A DNA stretch of 64,000 nt from Actinomycetes bacterium (GTDB lineage: Bacteria > Actinomycetota > Coriobacteriia > Anaerosomatales > Anaerosomataceae): assembly GCA_022839745.1 (NCBI GenBank), contig JALHJB010000007.1, positions 1 to 64,000 of the forward strand, written 5' to 3'. A program made the translations under genes and the position numbers. Positions 7,969 to 15,732 of the stretch are shown in pieces. Position 1 is the first letter of the stretch. Each line of letters begins with the position of its first letter. The notes beneath the pieces are model-generated. The model was not told where the DNA came from and searched no databases. It saw only the letters and a list, made by a program, of their open reading frames with translations.

Positions 7969-9330
7969 TCACCCGAGATCGGCCCGCATGAGGTCGTCGT
8001 ACGTCTCCCTGCGGACCGCCCAGCGCCACTGCCCGTCGCGCACGAACACCACACCGGGACGCACCTGCTTATTGTAGTTGCTGCTCATCGACTGGCAGTA
8101 CGCACCGGTGGCAGCCACGCACACCACGTCGCCGGGCTCGGGACGCTGCAACGACGCGTCACGCACAATGATGTCACCGCTCTCGCAGTGCTTGCCGGCG
8201 ATGGTGCCCACCATCTCGCGGGGTTGGTCCGCCTTGTTCGCGAGGAGGGCCTCGTAGTGTGCGTCGTAGAGCGATGTGCGGATGTTGTCGGACATGCCAC
8301 CGTCCACCGCCACATACGTGCGGATGCCGGGGATCTCCTTCACCGAGCCGACCGTGTAGAGCGTGACGCCGGCGCGCGCCACGATCGAGCGCCCCGGCTC
8401 CACGGCCATACGCGGTACGGCTATGCCGTGGCGCTCGCACTCCTCCTTGATGCCGTCGACGACGACCTTCCCGAAGTCCTTCACGGTGGACGGCTCATCC
8501 GGCGCTCCGTAGGCCACGCCGAGGCCACCACCCACGTCGAGCATGCGCACAACATGCCCTGTGTCGGCCTCGATGTCGCGCATGAACGTGACCATGACCT
8601 CGATCGCCTTCGCATAGCTGTGCAACGCGAATATCTGGCTCCCGATGTGCATATGCAGACCGTCGAACTCCAGGCCCGGCAGCGCTATCGCGCGCTTGAC
8701 CGCCTCCATCGCGAGGCCCTGGTTGAGCCCAAAGCCGAACTTGGAGTCCTCGGCGCCGGTCATGATGAAATCGTGCGTGTCCGCCTCCACGCCCGGCGTG
8801 ACGCGCACGAGCACCTTCTGTGTGACGCCGCGCTCGGAGGCAAGCGCCGAGAGACGCTCCATCTCCTCGAAGTTGTCCACCACCACACGGCCTATGCCAG
8901 CGTCGAGGCCCTCGGCAAGCTCGGCGGGCGTCTTGTTGTTGCCGTGCATCTGCACGCGCTCCATCGGGAATCCCGAGCGAACCGCATACGCGAGCTCACC
9001 GCCGGAGGCACACAGCAGACAGCAGCCCTCCTCATCGACGAGCTTCACCATCGCGAGTGAAAGGAACGCCTTGCCAGCGTAGACGACGTCGACGTCTTTC
9101 CAGTGGTAGCGCGTCCACTTCACGTACTCCGCGAGCTGATGGCGGATGGTCGCCTCATCCATCACGTAGAGCGCCGTGCCGGCCTCGCGAGCGAGCTCCA
9201 CCGTGTCCACGCCGCCGATCCACAGATGGCCGCCTTTGACCTCGGCGGTCATCGGCAGGACGGGCAGCAGATCGCGTCCGGTGCGCTGGTCCGGCTGCGC
9301 CGGCGGACGCGGAGTCGAGGGCCTGGCCAT
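7969..9330 (-). CDS. lysA: Diaminopimelate decarboxylase
   Basis: A PLP-dependent enzyme that converts meso-diaminopimelate to lysine. The 453-residue fold-III protein has the PLP lysine in VVYAGKAF (Lys87), the HMHIGSQI motif, the DVGGGLGV glycine loop and the carboxy-terminal CESGDII region. ATG 9330 has GGAGGAG seven bases upstream, and upstream sequence is not protein-like. The N-terminal ~25 residues are a proline-rich extension. Followed 125 bases later by hom; no attenuator was recognised between them. Confidence 0.95.
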   Translation of the reverse strand: MARPSTPRPPAQPDQRTGRDLLPVLPMTAEVKGGHLWIGGVDTVELAREAGTALYVMDEATIRHQLAEYVKWTRYHWKDVDVVYAGKAFLSLAMVKLVDEEGCCLLCASGGELAYAVRSGFPMERVQMHGNNKTPAELAEGLDAGIGRVVVDNFEEMERLSALASERGVTQKVLVRVTPGVEADTHDFIMTGAEDSKFGFGLNQGLAMEAVKRAIALPGLEFDGLHMHIGSQIFALHSYAKAIEVMVTFMRDIEADTGHVVRMLDVGGGLGVAYGAPDEPSTVKDFGKVVVDGIKEECERHGIAVPRMAVEPGRSIVARAGVTLYTVGSVKEIPGIRTYVAVDGGMSDNIRTSLYDAHYEALLANKADQPREMVGTIAGKHCESGDIIVRDASLQRPEPGDVVCVAATGAYCQSMSSNYNKQVRPGVVFVRDGQWRWAVRRETYDDLMRADLG

Positions 9331-9413
9331 GGTGGTGCTCCTCCCCGGTGGAACGATGTCATCGTGTAGCCAGTGAGGATACACGACCCGTTGCCGACGC
9401 GGTATGCCAGGGC

Positions 9414-10100
9414 TCAGGCGAGCCGCACCTCGCGGTGGCCCCGAAAGCCGCTCGTGAGTGTATGCAGGTCGTCCGCGGAGTACCGGGAGGCGCCCAGGTA
9501 AGCGGGCGCCCCCTCCGCACGGAACGGCTGCAGCATCCAGCGGCCCACACCGAGCGCATCGAGCTCGCACGCGAGCGAGCGGAGGGCGTCGGGCGTGAGC
9601 AGCGCCGAGTGCACCGTGGTGCGCACCTCGAACGGCACGCCCGAGGCCGCGAGCAGGCTGAGACTCTCACGAGCCCGGTCGCCTGAGCCGGGAACGCGTG
9701 TGGTGTGCTCGTACAGGTCGAACGGCGCCTTCACGTCGAATCCCACCCAGTCGACGAGCGGCAGCACCGCCGCCAGACGCTCGGGGACGGCGCCACCCGT
9801 ATGCAGACCCACCTCGAACCCGCGGTCGGACACCGCCGTGCATGCGGCCGCAAGCCCTAGCTGGGCCGTAGGCTCTCCGCCCGAGAACACGACCGCGTCG
9901 AGCAATCCGCGCCGTGTCTCGAGGATCTCGAGCACGGCTGCCCAGGACGTGTCCCCACCCGAGACGCCGTCGGTCTGCCACAGATGCGGGTTCTGGCAGT
10001 ATCCGCAGCGCCAGGGACAGCCCTGCGTGAAGACGACCGCCGCGAGCCGTCCGGGGAAGTCGATGGTCGTGAACGGGACGAACCCGCCGACAGCGAGCAC
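9414..10100 (-). CDS. nrdG: Anaerobic ribonucleotide reductase activating protein (radical SAM)
   Basis: NrdG uses S-adenosylmethionine and a 4Fe-4S cluster to place the glycyl radical on class III ribonucleotide reductase. The 228-residue protein has the cluster motif CPWRCGYC near residue 26 and the SGGEPT SAM-binding motif. The GTG at 10100 is the best start: AGGAGG is nine bases upstream and the encoded LAVGGFVPFTTIDFPGR is the usual N-terminus of this subfamily. It follows directly the small gene that carries the glycine to be activated, so enzyme and substrate are made together. Confidence 0.93.
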   Translation of the reverse strand: MLAVGGFVPFTTIDFPGRLAAVVFTQGCPWRCGYCQNPHLWQTDGVSGGDTSWAAVLEILETRRGLLDAVVFSGGEPTAQLGLAAACTAVSDRGFEVGLHTGGAVPERLAAVLPLVDWVGFDVKAPFDLYEHTTRVPGSGDRARESLSLLAASGVPFEVRTTVHSALLTPDALRSLACELDALGVGRWMLQPFRAEGAPAYLGASRYSADDLHTLTSGFRGHREVRLA

Positions 10101-10114
10101 GCCAGCCGACCTCC

Positions 10115-10306
10115 TCAGCCGAGCGCCGGCTCGGCGAAGCACTTCCGCTCGGCGTACTCGCCCTGCTTGCCGGTGTTGAACGACGAGACCGGGCGGTGGT
10201 AGCCCATCACCCGGGTCCAGACCTCGCAGGGCTGGCGCTCGTCATCGGCAAGCGTGATCGCGGAGGCGTCCGCCTCGTGGGTGGACCGTGTGCTGTTCTC
10301 GGACAT
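10115..10306 (-). CDS. Separate glycyl-radical domain of class III ribonucleotide reductase (split NrdD C-terminus)
   Basis: A 63-residue protein whose second half, CEVWTRVMGYHRPVSSFN then GKQGEYAERK, matches the C-terminal glycyl-radical segment that normally ends NrdD. The candidate radical glycine is Gly35 in RVMGY. The first ~25 residues are a low-complexity linker. It is a real gene rather than a frameshift scar: the large NrdD subunit ends in its own TGA, and this gene then has AGAGGAG five bases before its ATG at 10306. Presumably it docks into the large subunit to supply the radical. Confidence 0.8.
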   Translation of the reverse strand: MSENSTRSTHEADASAITLADDERQPCEVWTRVMGYHRPVSSFNTGKQGEYAERKCFAEPALG

Positions 10307-10320
10307 GGTGACTCCTCTCA

Positions 10321-12345
10321 TCAGGCGCTGAGCGCCGACTGCTTACGCGCGATCGCCTCGGCGTCACACACCGGGCAGAACGCGTGCTCACCGGACAGGT
10401 AGCCGTGCACGGGACAGATCGAGAACGTGGGCGTGATGGTGATGTACGGCAGGCGGAAGTTCGCGAGCGCACGGCGCACGAGCGTCTTGCACGCCTCCGC
10501 CGAGCTGACGCGTTCGCCGAGGTACAGGTGCAGCACCGTGCCGCCGGTGTACTTGCGCTGCAGCTCCTCCTGGCGGGAGAGCGCTTCGAAGGGGTCGTCA
10601 GTGAACCCGGCCGGGAGCTGACTCGAGTTCGTGTAGTACGGACGCTCCACGGTCCCCGCCTGCAAGATGGCGTCACCGAAACGCTTGCGGTCCTCGCGCG
10701 CGAAGCGATAGGTGGTGCCTTCGGCGGGCGTGGCCTCGAGGTTGTAGAGGTGACCGGTCTGCTCCTGGAACGCCGTGATGCGGCTGCGGACGTGATCCAG
10801 GAAGCGCACGGCCATCGCATGCCCCTCGGCGGTGGTGATGTCGTGCGAGCCGTGCGTGAAGTTGCGGATCATCTCGTTGATGCCGTTCACGCCGATGGTG
10901 GAGAAGTGGTTGCGCAGCGTGCCGAGGTACCGCTTGGTGTACGGGAATAGTCCTTCGTCGATGTAGCGCTGGATCAACTTGCGCTTGAGCTCGAGCGAGG
11001 TGCGCGCATGCTCGAGCAGCGCGTCGAGCGCGGTGAGCATCGCGGCCTCATCCCCCGCGTGGAGGTAGCCAAGGCGCGCGCAGTTCACGGTGACGACCCC
11101 GAGCGACCCGGTCTGCTCGGCAGAGCCGAAGAGCCCGTTGCCGCGCTTGAGCAACTCCGTGAGATCGAGCTGGAGGCGGCAGCACATCGAGCGCACCATG
11201 TTGGGCGAGAGCTCCGAGTTGAGGAAGTTCTGGAAATACGGCAAGCCGTACTTGGCGGTCATCTCGAACAGCAGCTCCGCGTTGGGCGAGTCCCAGTCGA
11301 ACTCGTGAGTGATGTTGTACGTGGGGATCGGGAAGGTGAAGACCCGCCCTTTCGCATCACCTTCCGTCATCACCTCGATGTAAGCGCGGTTGATCATGTC
11401 CATCTCACGCTGCAGCTCACCGTAGGTGAAGTCGCACACGGTGCCCCCGATGACCGGGTACTCGCCCTTGAGGTCGTCGGGACACGTCCAATCGAACGTG
11501 AGGTTGGTGAACGGCGTCTGGGTGCCCCAGCGCGACGGGACGTTCAGGTTGTACACGAGCTCCTGGATCGACTGACGCACGTCGTCGTAGGAGAGATCGT
11601 CCAGCCGTATGAACGGCGCCAGGTAGGTATCGAACGAACTGAACGCCTGTGCGCCTGCCCACTCGTTCTGCAGTGTGCCGAGGAAGTTCACGATCTGCCC
11701 CATCGCACTCGACAGGTGTCTGGGAGGCGCCGCCTCGACCTTGCCCGGCACACCGTTCAGACCCTCGGTCAGCAGCGTGCGGAGCGACCAGCCGGCGCAG
11801 TACCCGGAGAGCATGTCCAGGTCGTGGATATGGATGTCCCCGCTCCGGTGCGCCGCCCCCACTTCGGGCGGATAGACGTGTGAGAGCCAGTAGTTGGCGA
11901 TGACCTTGCCCGACACGTTCAAGATCAGCCCGCCGAGCGAGTAGCCCTGGTTGGCGTTGGCATTCACGCGCCAGTCGGCCCGCTCAAGGTACTCGTTGAT
12001 CGACGCCTCGACCGCGACGACCGTCTTGCGGTCTTCCCGGAAGCGCGCGCGCCGCTCGCGGTAGACGATGTACGCACGCGCGGTCTGGAACCGGTTGGCC
12101 GAGACGAGCGCCTGCTCCACCACGTCCTGGACGCGCTCGATGCCCACCGCGCCGTCAACGGCCATGTGCGTGAGCACCTTCACCACCTCGGCGGTGAGCG
12201 TTACAGCCTCGTCGGCGCCGAACTCGCCGGTCGCCGCGCCCGCACGCTCGATCGCCGAGCGGATGCGCGATGCGTCGAAGGATGCTACGGCGCCGTCGCG
12301 CGTGAGCACGGAACGAAGCGCCGGTGTGGACTCTGTAGCTGCCAT
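10321..12345 (-). CDS. nrdD: Anaerobic (class III) ribonucleoside-triphosphate reductase, large subunit lacking the radical domain
   Basis: Makes deoxyribonucleotides without oxygen. The 674-residue protein has an N-terminal ATP-cone (~10-100, with LTRDGAVASFDASRI), the ten-stranded barrel with family motifs GDIHIHDLD and RSMCCRLQLD (active-site cysteines), then GLFGSAEQTGSLGVVTVN, and a C-terminal zinc site CPVHGY ... CPVC. It stops just after this zinc site; the glycyl-radical segment usually fused here is the next gene. ATG 12345 has GGGAGG five bases upstream. A cobalamin riboswitch lies in its leader, so expression should fall when B12 is plentiful, which points to a B12-dependent class II enzyme elsewhere in the genome. 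Confidence 0.95.
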   Translation of the reverse strand: MAATESTPALRSVLTRDGAVASFDASRIRSAIERAGAATGEFGADEAVTLTAEVVKVLTHMAVDGAVGIERVQDVVEQALVSANRFQTARAYIVYRERRARFREDRKTVVAVEASINEYLERADWRVNANANQGYSLGGLILNVSGKVIANYWLSHVYPPEVGAAHRSGDIHIHDLDMLSGYCAGWSLRTLLTEGLNGVPGKVEAAPPRHLSSAMGQIVNFLGTLQNEWAGAQAFSSFDTYLAPFIRLDDLSYDDVRQSIQELVYNLNVPSRWGTQTPFTNLTFDWTCPDDLKGEYPVIGGTVCDFTYGELQREMDMINRAYIEVMTEGDAKGRVFTFPIPTYNITHEFDWDSPNAELLFEMTAKYGLPYFQNFLNSELSPNMVRSMCCRLQLDLTELLKRGNGLFGSAEQTGSLGVVTVNCARLGYLHAGDEAAMLTALDALLEHARTSLELKRKLIQRYIDEGLFPYTKRYLGTLRNHFSTIGVNGINEMIRNFTHGSHDITTAEGHAMAVRFLDHVRSRITAFQEQTGHLYNLEATPAEGTTYRFAREDRKRFGDAILQAGTVERPYYTNSSQLPAGFTDDPFEALSRQEELQRKYTGGTVLHLYLGERVSSAEACKTLVRRALANFRLPYITITPTFSICPVHGYLSGEHAFCPVCDAEAIARKQSALSA

Positions 12346-12436
12346 GCGGCCTCCCATCGATGGGGGTGCGGCAGCCAGGACAGACACGTCCGTGAACGAC
12401 CCGCCGGGACACCCCGCCCGTCGTACTACGCCAAGC

Positions 12437-12605
12437 GATGCCGTGGCAGGTCTTCTGGCTTGCGGGTCATCGCCCTCACCGAGCCTTCCCGGCGCTCGTG
12501 CGCCAGTGGCGTCCTTCCGGTGACGACTCTCCGCTCACAGATGCGGGGACAGCGCTGGCATTGCCGCACGTGGCGGCGCACCAGCTTCCCTCTTAGCCCT
12601 AGATA
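12437..12605 (-). promoter_or_regulatory. Cobalamin (B12) riboswitch in the nrdD leader
   Basis: Read on the minus strand, the leader shows the conserved B12-riboswitch blocks in order: GGGAAGCTGGTG, the B12 box GCTGTCCCCGC, GCCACTGGC, CGGGAAGG, GATGACCCGCAAGCCAGAAGACCTGCC at the 3' end. It lies ~90 bases before the nrdD start codon. Such elements switch genes off when adenosylcobalamin binds. Whether control here is on transcription or translation cannot be told by eye. Confidence 0.93.
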
Positions 12606-12635
12606 TTGATGCTCAAGGGAACCACGACACAAGAT

Positions 12636-12664
12636 ATGGTAGACATGCGCGATGCGCTCGTCAA
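12636..12664 (-). promoter_or_regulatory. Predicted housekeeping promoter for the riboswitch-nrdD operon
   Basis: On the minus strand TTGACG (12664-12659) and TACCAT (12641-12636) are separated by exactly 17 bases, fitting a sigma-70 type promoter. Transcription would begin near 12629, just before the riboswitch. Together with the riboswitch this explains the 360-base gap between argS and nrdD. Confidence 0.55.
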
Positions 12665-12705
12665 CAGCGGACCGCCGGACGATCGATGCCGCTCATGCCC
12701 CGGTG

Positions 12706-14436
12706 CTACATACGCTCCGGGGCGGTCACGCCGAGCAGACCGAGGGCGCGCGCGAGCACGATGCGTGACGCGTCGGCGAGCGCGAGCCGTGCGTTACGAA
12801 GCGCCGGGTCGTCAACCACGACCTGGCAGTGCGTGTAGAAGCCGTGGAACGTCGCGGCGAGATCCTCCGCGTAGGTGGCGAGCTTGTGCGGCGCGCGCTG
12901 GCGTGCGGCGATCGCCACGACCTCGGGGAACTCGGCAAGCTTGCGCAGGAGTCCGAGTTCGGCCTCACCGGCGAGCGTCCCTGGCTCCGAGCCAAGCAAC
13001 GCCAGCTCGGCGGGCCCCGCCGCGATGCCCTCGGCCACGGCCGCTACGTCCACGCTCTCGTCGGCGGTGTCGGCACCCGACGCCTTGCGCAGGATCGAGC
13101 AGATGCGCGCATGCGCGTACTGCACGTAGTACACGGGGTTCTCGCTCGAGCGTTCCTTGGCGAGCGCGATGTCGAAGTCCACCGGCTGGTCGGTCGACCG
13201 GCGCAGGAAGAAGTAGCGCGCGGCATCCACGCCCACTTCGTCGAGCAGGTCCTCGAAGGTGACCATCTCTCCGGTACGCTTGCTCATCCGCACGACCTCG
13301 CCGTTGCGGAAAAGGTTCACCAGCTGCCCGATGATCACCTCGAGCTTGCCGGGGTGGCCGAGCGCGGCAACGGCCGCCTCCATCCGCTTCACATAGCCGT
13401 GATGGTCCGCGCCCCAGATGTCGATCACGAGGTCGAAGCCGCGGTCGTACTTGTCGGCGTGATACGCGATGTCGGCCGCAAAGTACGTGTAGCTGCCGTC
13501 CGCCTTCTTGAGCACGCGGTCCTTGTCATCGCCGAAGTCGGTCGAGCGGAACCACAGCGCTCCGTCCTGCTCGTACAGGTAGCCGGCCTCGCGCAGGCGC
13601 GCGATGCCACGCTCGATCGCGGTGACGCCATCGGCGCCCGCGGCGTGCAACGTGCGCTCGGAGAACCACACGTCGAAACCCACTCCCATGCCGCTCAGCA
13701 CGCGCTTCAGATGCTCCAGCACCGCCGTGTACGCCTGCTCCTTGAAGTGGGCCTCACGGTTCTCGGCCGTGGCTTCTATCCAGCACGTGCCCTCGGCGTC
13801 GAAGATCTCGCGCGCGATATCGATGATGTACGTCCCCCGGTATCCATCCTCGGGGAACTCCGCCTCGACCCCGCAGAGCTCGAGGTACCGCGCCGACACG
13901 CTCGCCGCGAAGATGTCCATCTGCACGCCCGCGTCGTTCACATAGAACTCGCGCTGCACGTCATCACCGGCGTGCTCTAGGATGCGAGCGATGCTGTCGC
14001 CCAGGGCGGCCCACCGTCCGTGACCCACATGCAGGGGACCCACCGGGTTGGCCGACACGAACTCGACCTGCACGAGCTTCCCGGTGCGCTCCCCCGCTCC
14101 GAACGAGTCGCCCTCGTCCCGGATGCGCGTGACCACGTCGGCCACCACATCACGGGCGAGGCGGACGTTGATGAACCCAGGACCGGCGATCTCGATCGCC
14201 TCGGCAACACCGGCGAGTCGCTGCCGCAGCTCGGCTGCGAGCATCGCCGCGATGTCACGGGGCACCATCCCCGCCGACTTGGCCGACACGAGCGCGACGT
14301 TCGTGGACCAGTCGCCATGCGATGGGTCCCGTGGCCGCTCCACGTGCACATCGGGCACCGAGGCCAGCCGCAGGCGTCCATCGGCTATCAAGGACTCGAC
14401 GGTCTCGGTGATGACTGCGGTGAGTGTATCGCGCAC
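12706..14436 (-). CDS. argS: Arginyl-tRNA synthetase
   Basis: Charges tRNA-Arg. The 576-residue class I synthetase has the N-terminal additional domain, the HIGH-type motif as HVGHGRW, after the family-typical SANPVGPLH, and a KMSK-type motif as RMSKRTG (class I ArgS proteins often lack the first lysine). It ends with a DALR anticodon-binding domain finishing LGLLGVTAPERM. Length is normal. It is transcribed alone, leftward, from a divergent intergenic region. Confidence 0.97.
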   Translation of the reverse strand: MRDTLTAVITETVESLIADGRLRLASVPDVHVERPRDPSHGDWSTNVALVSAKSAGMVPRDIAAMLAAELRQRLAGVAEAIEIAGPGFINVRLARDVVADVVTRIRDEGDSFGAGERTGKLVQVEFVSANPVGPLHVGHGRWAALGDSIARILEHAGDDVQREFYVNDAGVQMDIFAASVSARYLELCGVEAEFPEDGYRGTYIIDIAREIFDAEGTCWIEATAENREAHFKEQAYTAVLEHLKRVLSGMGVGFDVWFSERTLHAAGADGVTAIERGIARLREAGYLYEQDGALWFRSTDFGDDKDRVLKKADGSYTYFAADIAYHADKYDRGFDLVIDIWGADHHGYVKRMEAAVAALGHPGKLEVIIGQLVNLFRNGEVVRMSKRTGEMVTFEDLLDEVGVDAARYFFLRRSTDQPVDFDIALAKERSSENPVYYVQYAHARICSILRKASGADTADESVDVAAVAEGIAAGPAELALLGSEPGTLAGEAELGLLRKLAEFPEVVAIAARQRAPHKLATYAEDLAATFHGFYTHCQVVVDDPALRNARLALADASRIVLARALGLLGVTAPERM

Positions 14437-14457
14437 GGGGGCGACTCCTGAGTCGGC

Positions 14458-14493
14458 GGGTATCGGTCACCCAGGATACCCCCGCCGATACCC
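14458..14493 (-). promoter_or_regulatory. Hairpin with an alternative pairing in the argS leader
   Basis: GGGTATCGG (14458-14466) and CCGATACCC (14485-14493) are perfect inverted copies. A second pairing, GGCGGGTATC with GATACCCCCGCC, uses the same bases and would exclude the first. It lies ~20-60 bases before the argS ATG. This could be a leader switch or a chance GC-rich fold; no T-box consensus was seen. Confidence 0.3.
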
Positions 14494-14611
14494 TCGAGCA
14501 ATGTGCGTGACCGCGCACCCTCTGTCACTCGCGTACAACACGGGCGTACGATCAGACGCGTGAAGAGCGCCCTCACACGCACGATCGGCCGGCAGCGAAG
14601 GAGAGCACGCC

Positions 14612-14845
14612 ATGGGGCACCTCGACAGCTCAGAAGTCAGCACATCAGGCAAGAAGGTCGTCCGCGTGCGGTGCGACCGTATCGGCAGCGCGGGCGGCCG
14701 GGAGTTGTGGTGGGTCGCGCTCGCCTTCGACGACGAGTCGACGAAGCCCTCAGGCATGTTCGGTGACAAGGTCGAGGCACGATCCCTTGCCGACCAGCTC
14801 GCCGCCGAGTGGCGCGTGCCGGTCGTGGTCACCGAGGTCGTGTAG
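14612..14845 (+). CDS. Small conserved-looking protein of unknown function
   Basis: One of only two plus-strand genes in the window. The 77-residue product has no signal peptide or membrane segment and reads like a compact alpha/beta protein (strands VVRVRCDRI, WWVALAFDD, VPVVVTEVV). GGAGAG lies ~8 bases before the ATG. It is transcribed divergently from argS and ends close to the convergent gene at 14853. I do not recognise the family. Confidence 0.6.
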   Translation: MGHLDSSEVSTSGKKVVRVRCDRIGSAGGRELWWVALAFDDESTKPSGMFGDKVEARSLADQLAAEWRVPVVVTEVV

Positions 14846-14852
14846 CCAGCCC

Positions 14853-15263
14853 TCACTCGCGGCCGGCGCGATACCGCAGCAGCCGCTCGCGGCTCACGCG
14901 CTCGATACGCTGCCTGATCCCGGGAGGCGCGACATCCCACGAGTCCGGCTCGCGCCTCAGACCAAGGTTCGCGAGCACGTGGTTCTCGCCCAGTGTCCCG
15001 TGCGCCACGGCATCCTGTGCGCAGTGAAGCGCGTATCCCAGCATCGTGAGATCGCGGCAGCGCACCGCACGCCGGTAGTAGTGGCGCGACCAGGCCCACG
15101 CACCGGGGGCGAAGTGACGCGTGATGTTGGCGAGCGACGCCCGGGCCGGGAAGCTGGCGTCGAAGGCGAGGTCCGACTGGGCGATGACCTCGGCGTCCTC
15201 TCCCGAGAACCCGCATTCGCGTGCCCACTCGCGTGTCAGGACGAGGTGAACGGTGGGGCCCAT
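14853..15263 (-). CDS. Hypothetical protein with a phospholipase C/nuclease-like His-Asp motif
   Basis: A 136-residue protein containing HCAQDAVAHG and an earlier NITRHFAPGAW segment; spacing of His/Asp residues recalls the zinc-binding helices of the zinc-dependent phospholipase C / S1-P1 nuclease fold, but several ligands of that fold cannot be located, so this is only a resemblance. The ATG at 15263 overlaps no gene and follows the rlmH stop by four bases with AGGTGA as ribosome binding site. It is the last gene of the htrA-rlmH operon. No signal peptide. Confidence 0.6.
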   Translation of the reverse strand: MGPTVHLVLTREWARECGFSGEDAEVIAQSDLAFDASFPARASLANITRHFAPGAWAWSRHYYRRAVRCRDLTMLGYALHCAQDAVAHGTLGENHVLANLGLRREPDSWDVAPPGIRQRIERVSRERLLRYRAGRE

Positions 15264-15267
15264 GACT

Positions 15268-15732
15268 TCACCTGTGATAGGGCTCGCCGCGGCTGATGCG
15301 GAACGTGCGGTAGAGCTGCTCGAGCAGCACCACACGAGCGAGCTGGTGCGGGAGCGTGAGCGGCCCGAGCGCAAGCCGTTCATCGGCACGGGCAAGCACG
15401 TCGGTATGCAGGCCTGCGGCCCCGCCCACCACGAACGCCACACGGCTGCGACCGTTGAGCGCGAGCGCGTCCAACCACCCCGCGAGACCCTCCGAGGACC
15501 GCGCTGTGCCGCCCAGATCGAGCGCCACCACGTGCGCCGAAGGCGCGATCGCGCGCAGCACGTCGGCGGCCTCGGCCGCAAGCGCGCGCGGCTCGTCGAC
15601 GCTCACGTCGCGGTCTGCGACCTCGGTCACGGTCACCCGGGCGTACGGCCCCAGGCGCTTGAGGTACTCGTTTGCGGCATCACGCCAGTAGCGCTCCCTG
15701 AGGCGCCCCACGCACACGAGGTCGAGCTGCAT
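15268..15732 (-). CDS. rlmH: 23S rRNA pseudouridine-1915 N3-methyltransferase
   Basis: Methylates pseudouridine 1915 in helix 69 of 23S rRNA. The 154-residue SPOUT methyltransferase has ALDLGGTARSSEG, the knot motif FVVGGAAGLH, and the LPHQLARVVLLEQLYR signature followed by the C-terminal PYHR, which contacts the substrate. The ATG at 15732 overlaps the htrA stop as TGATG; a GTG one codon earlier is possible. Confidence 0.95.
   Translation of the reverse strand: MQLDLVCVGRLRERYWRDAANEYLKRLGPYARVTVTEVADRDVSVDEPRALAAEAADVLRAIAPSAHVVALDLGGTARSSEGLAGWLDALALNGRSRVAFVVGGAAGLHTDVLARADERLALGPLTLPHQLARVVLLEQLYRTFRISRGEPYHR

Noticed and set aside
10115..10323. Frameshift or sequencing error splitting nrdD
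   Set aside because: The large subunit ends in a clean TGA and the small gene has its own well-spaced AGAGGAG site and a linker before the conserved motif, which indicates a true second gene.
14437..14611. T-box riboswitch for argS
   Set aside because: No AGGGUGGNACCGCG-like T-box sequence or specifier loop could be found; only GC-rich hairpins.
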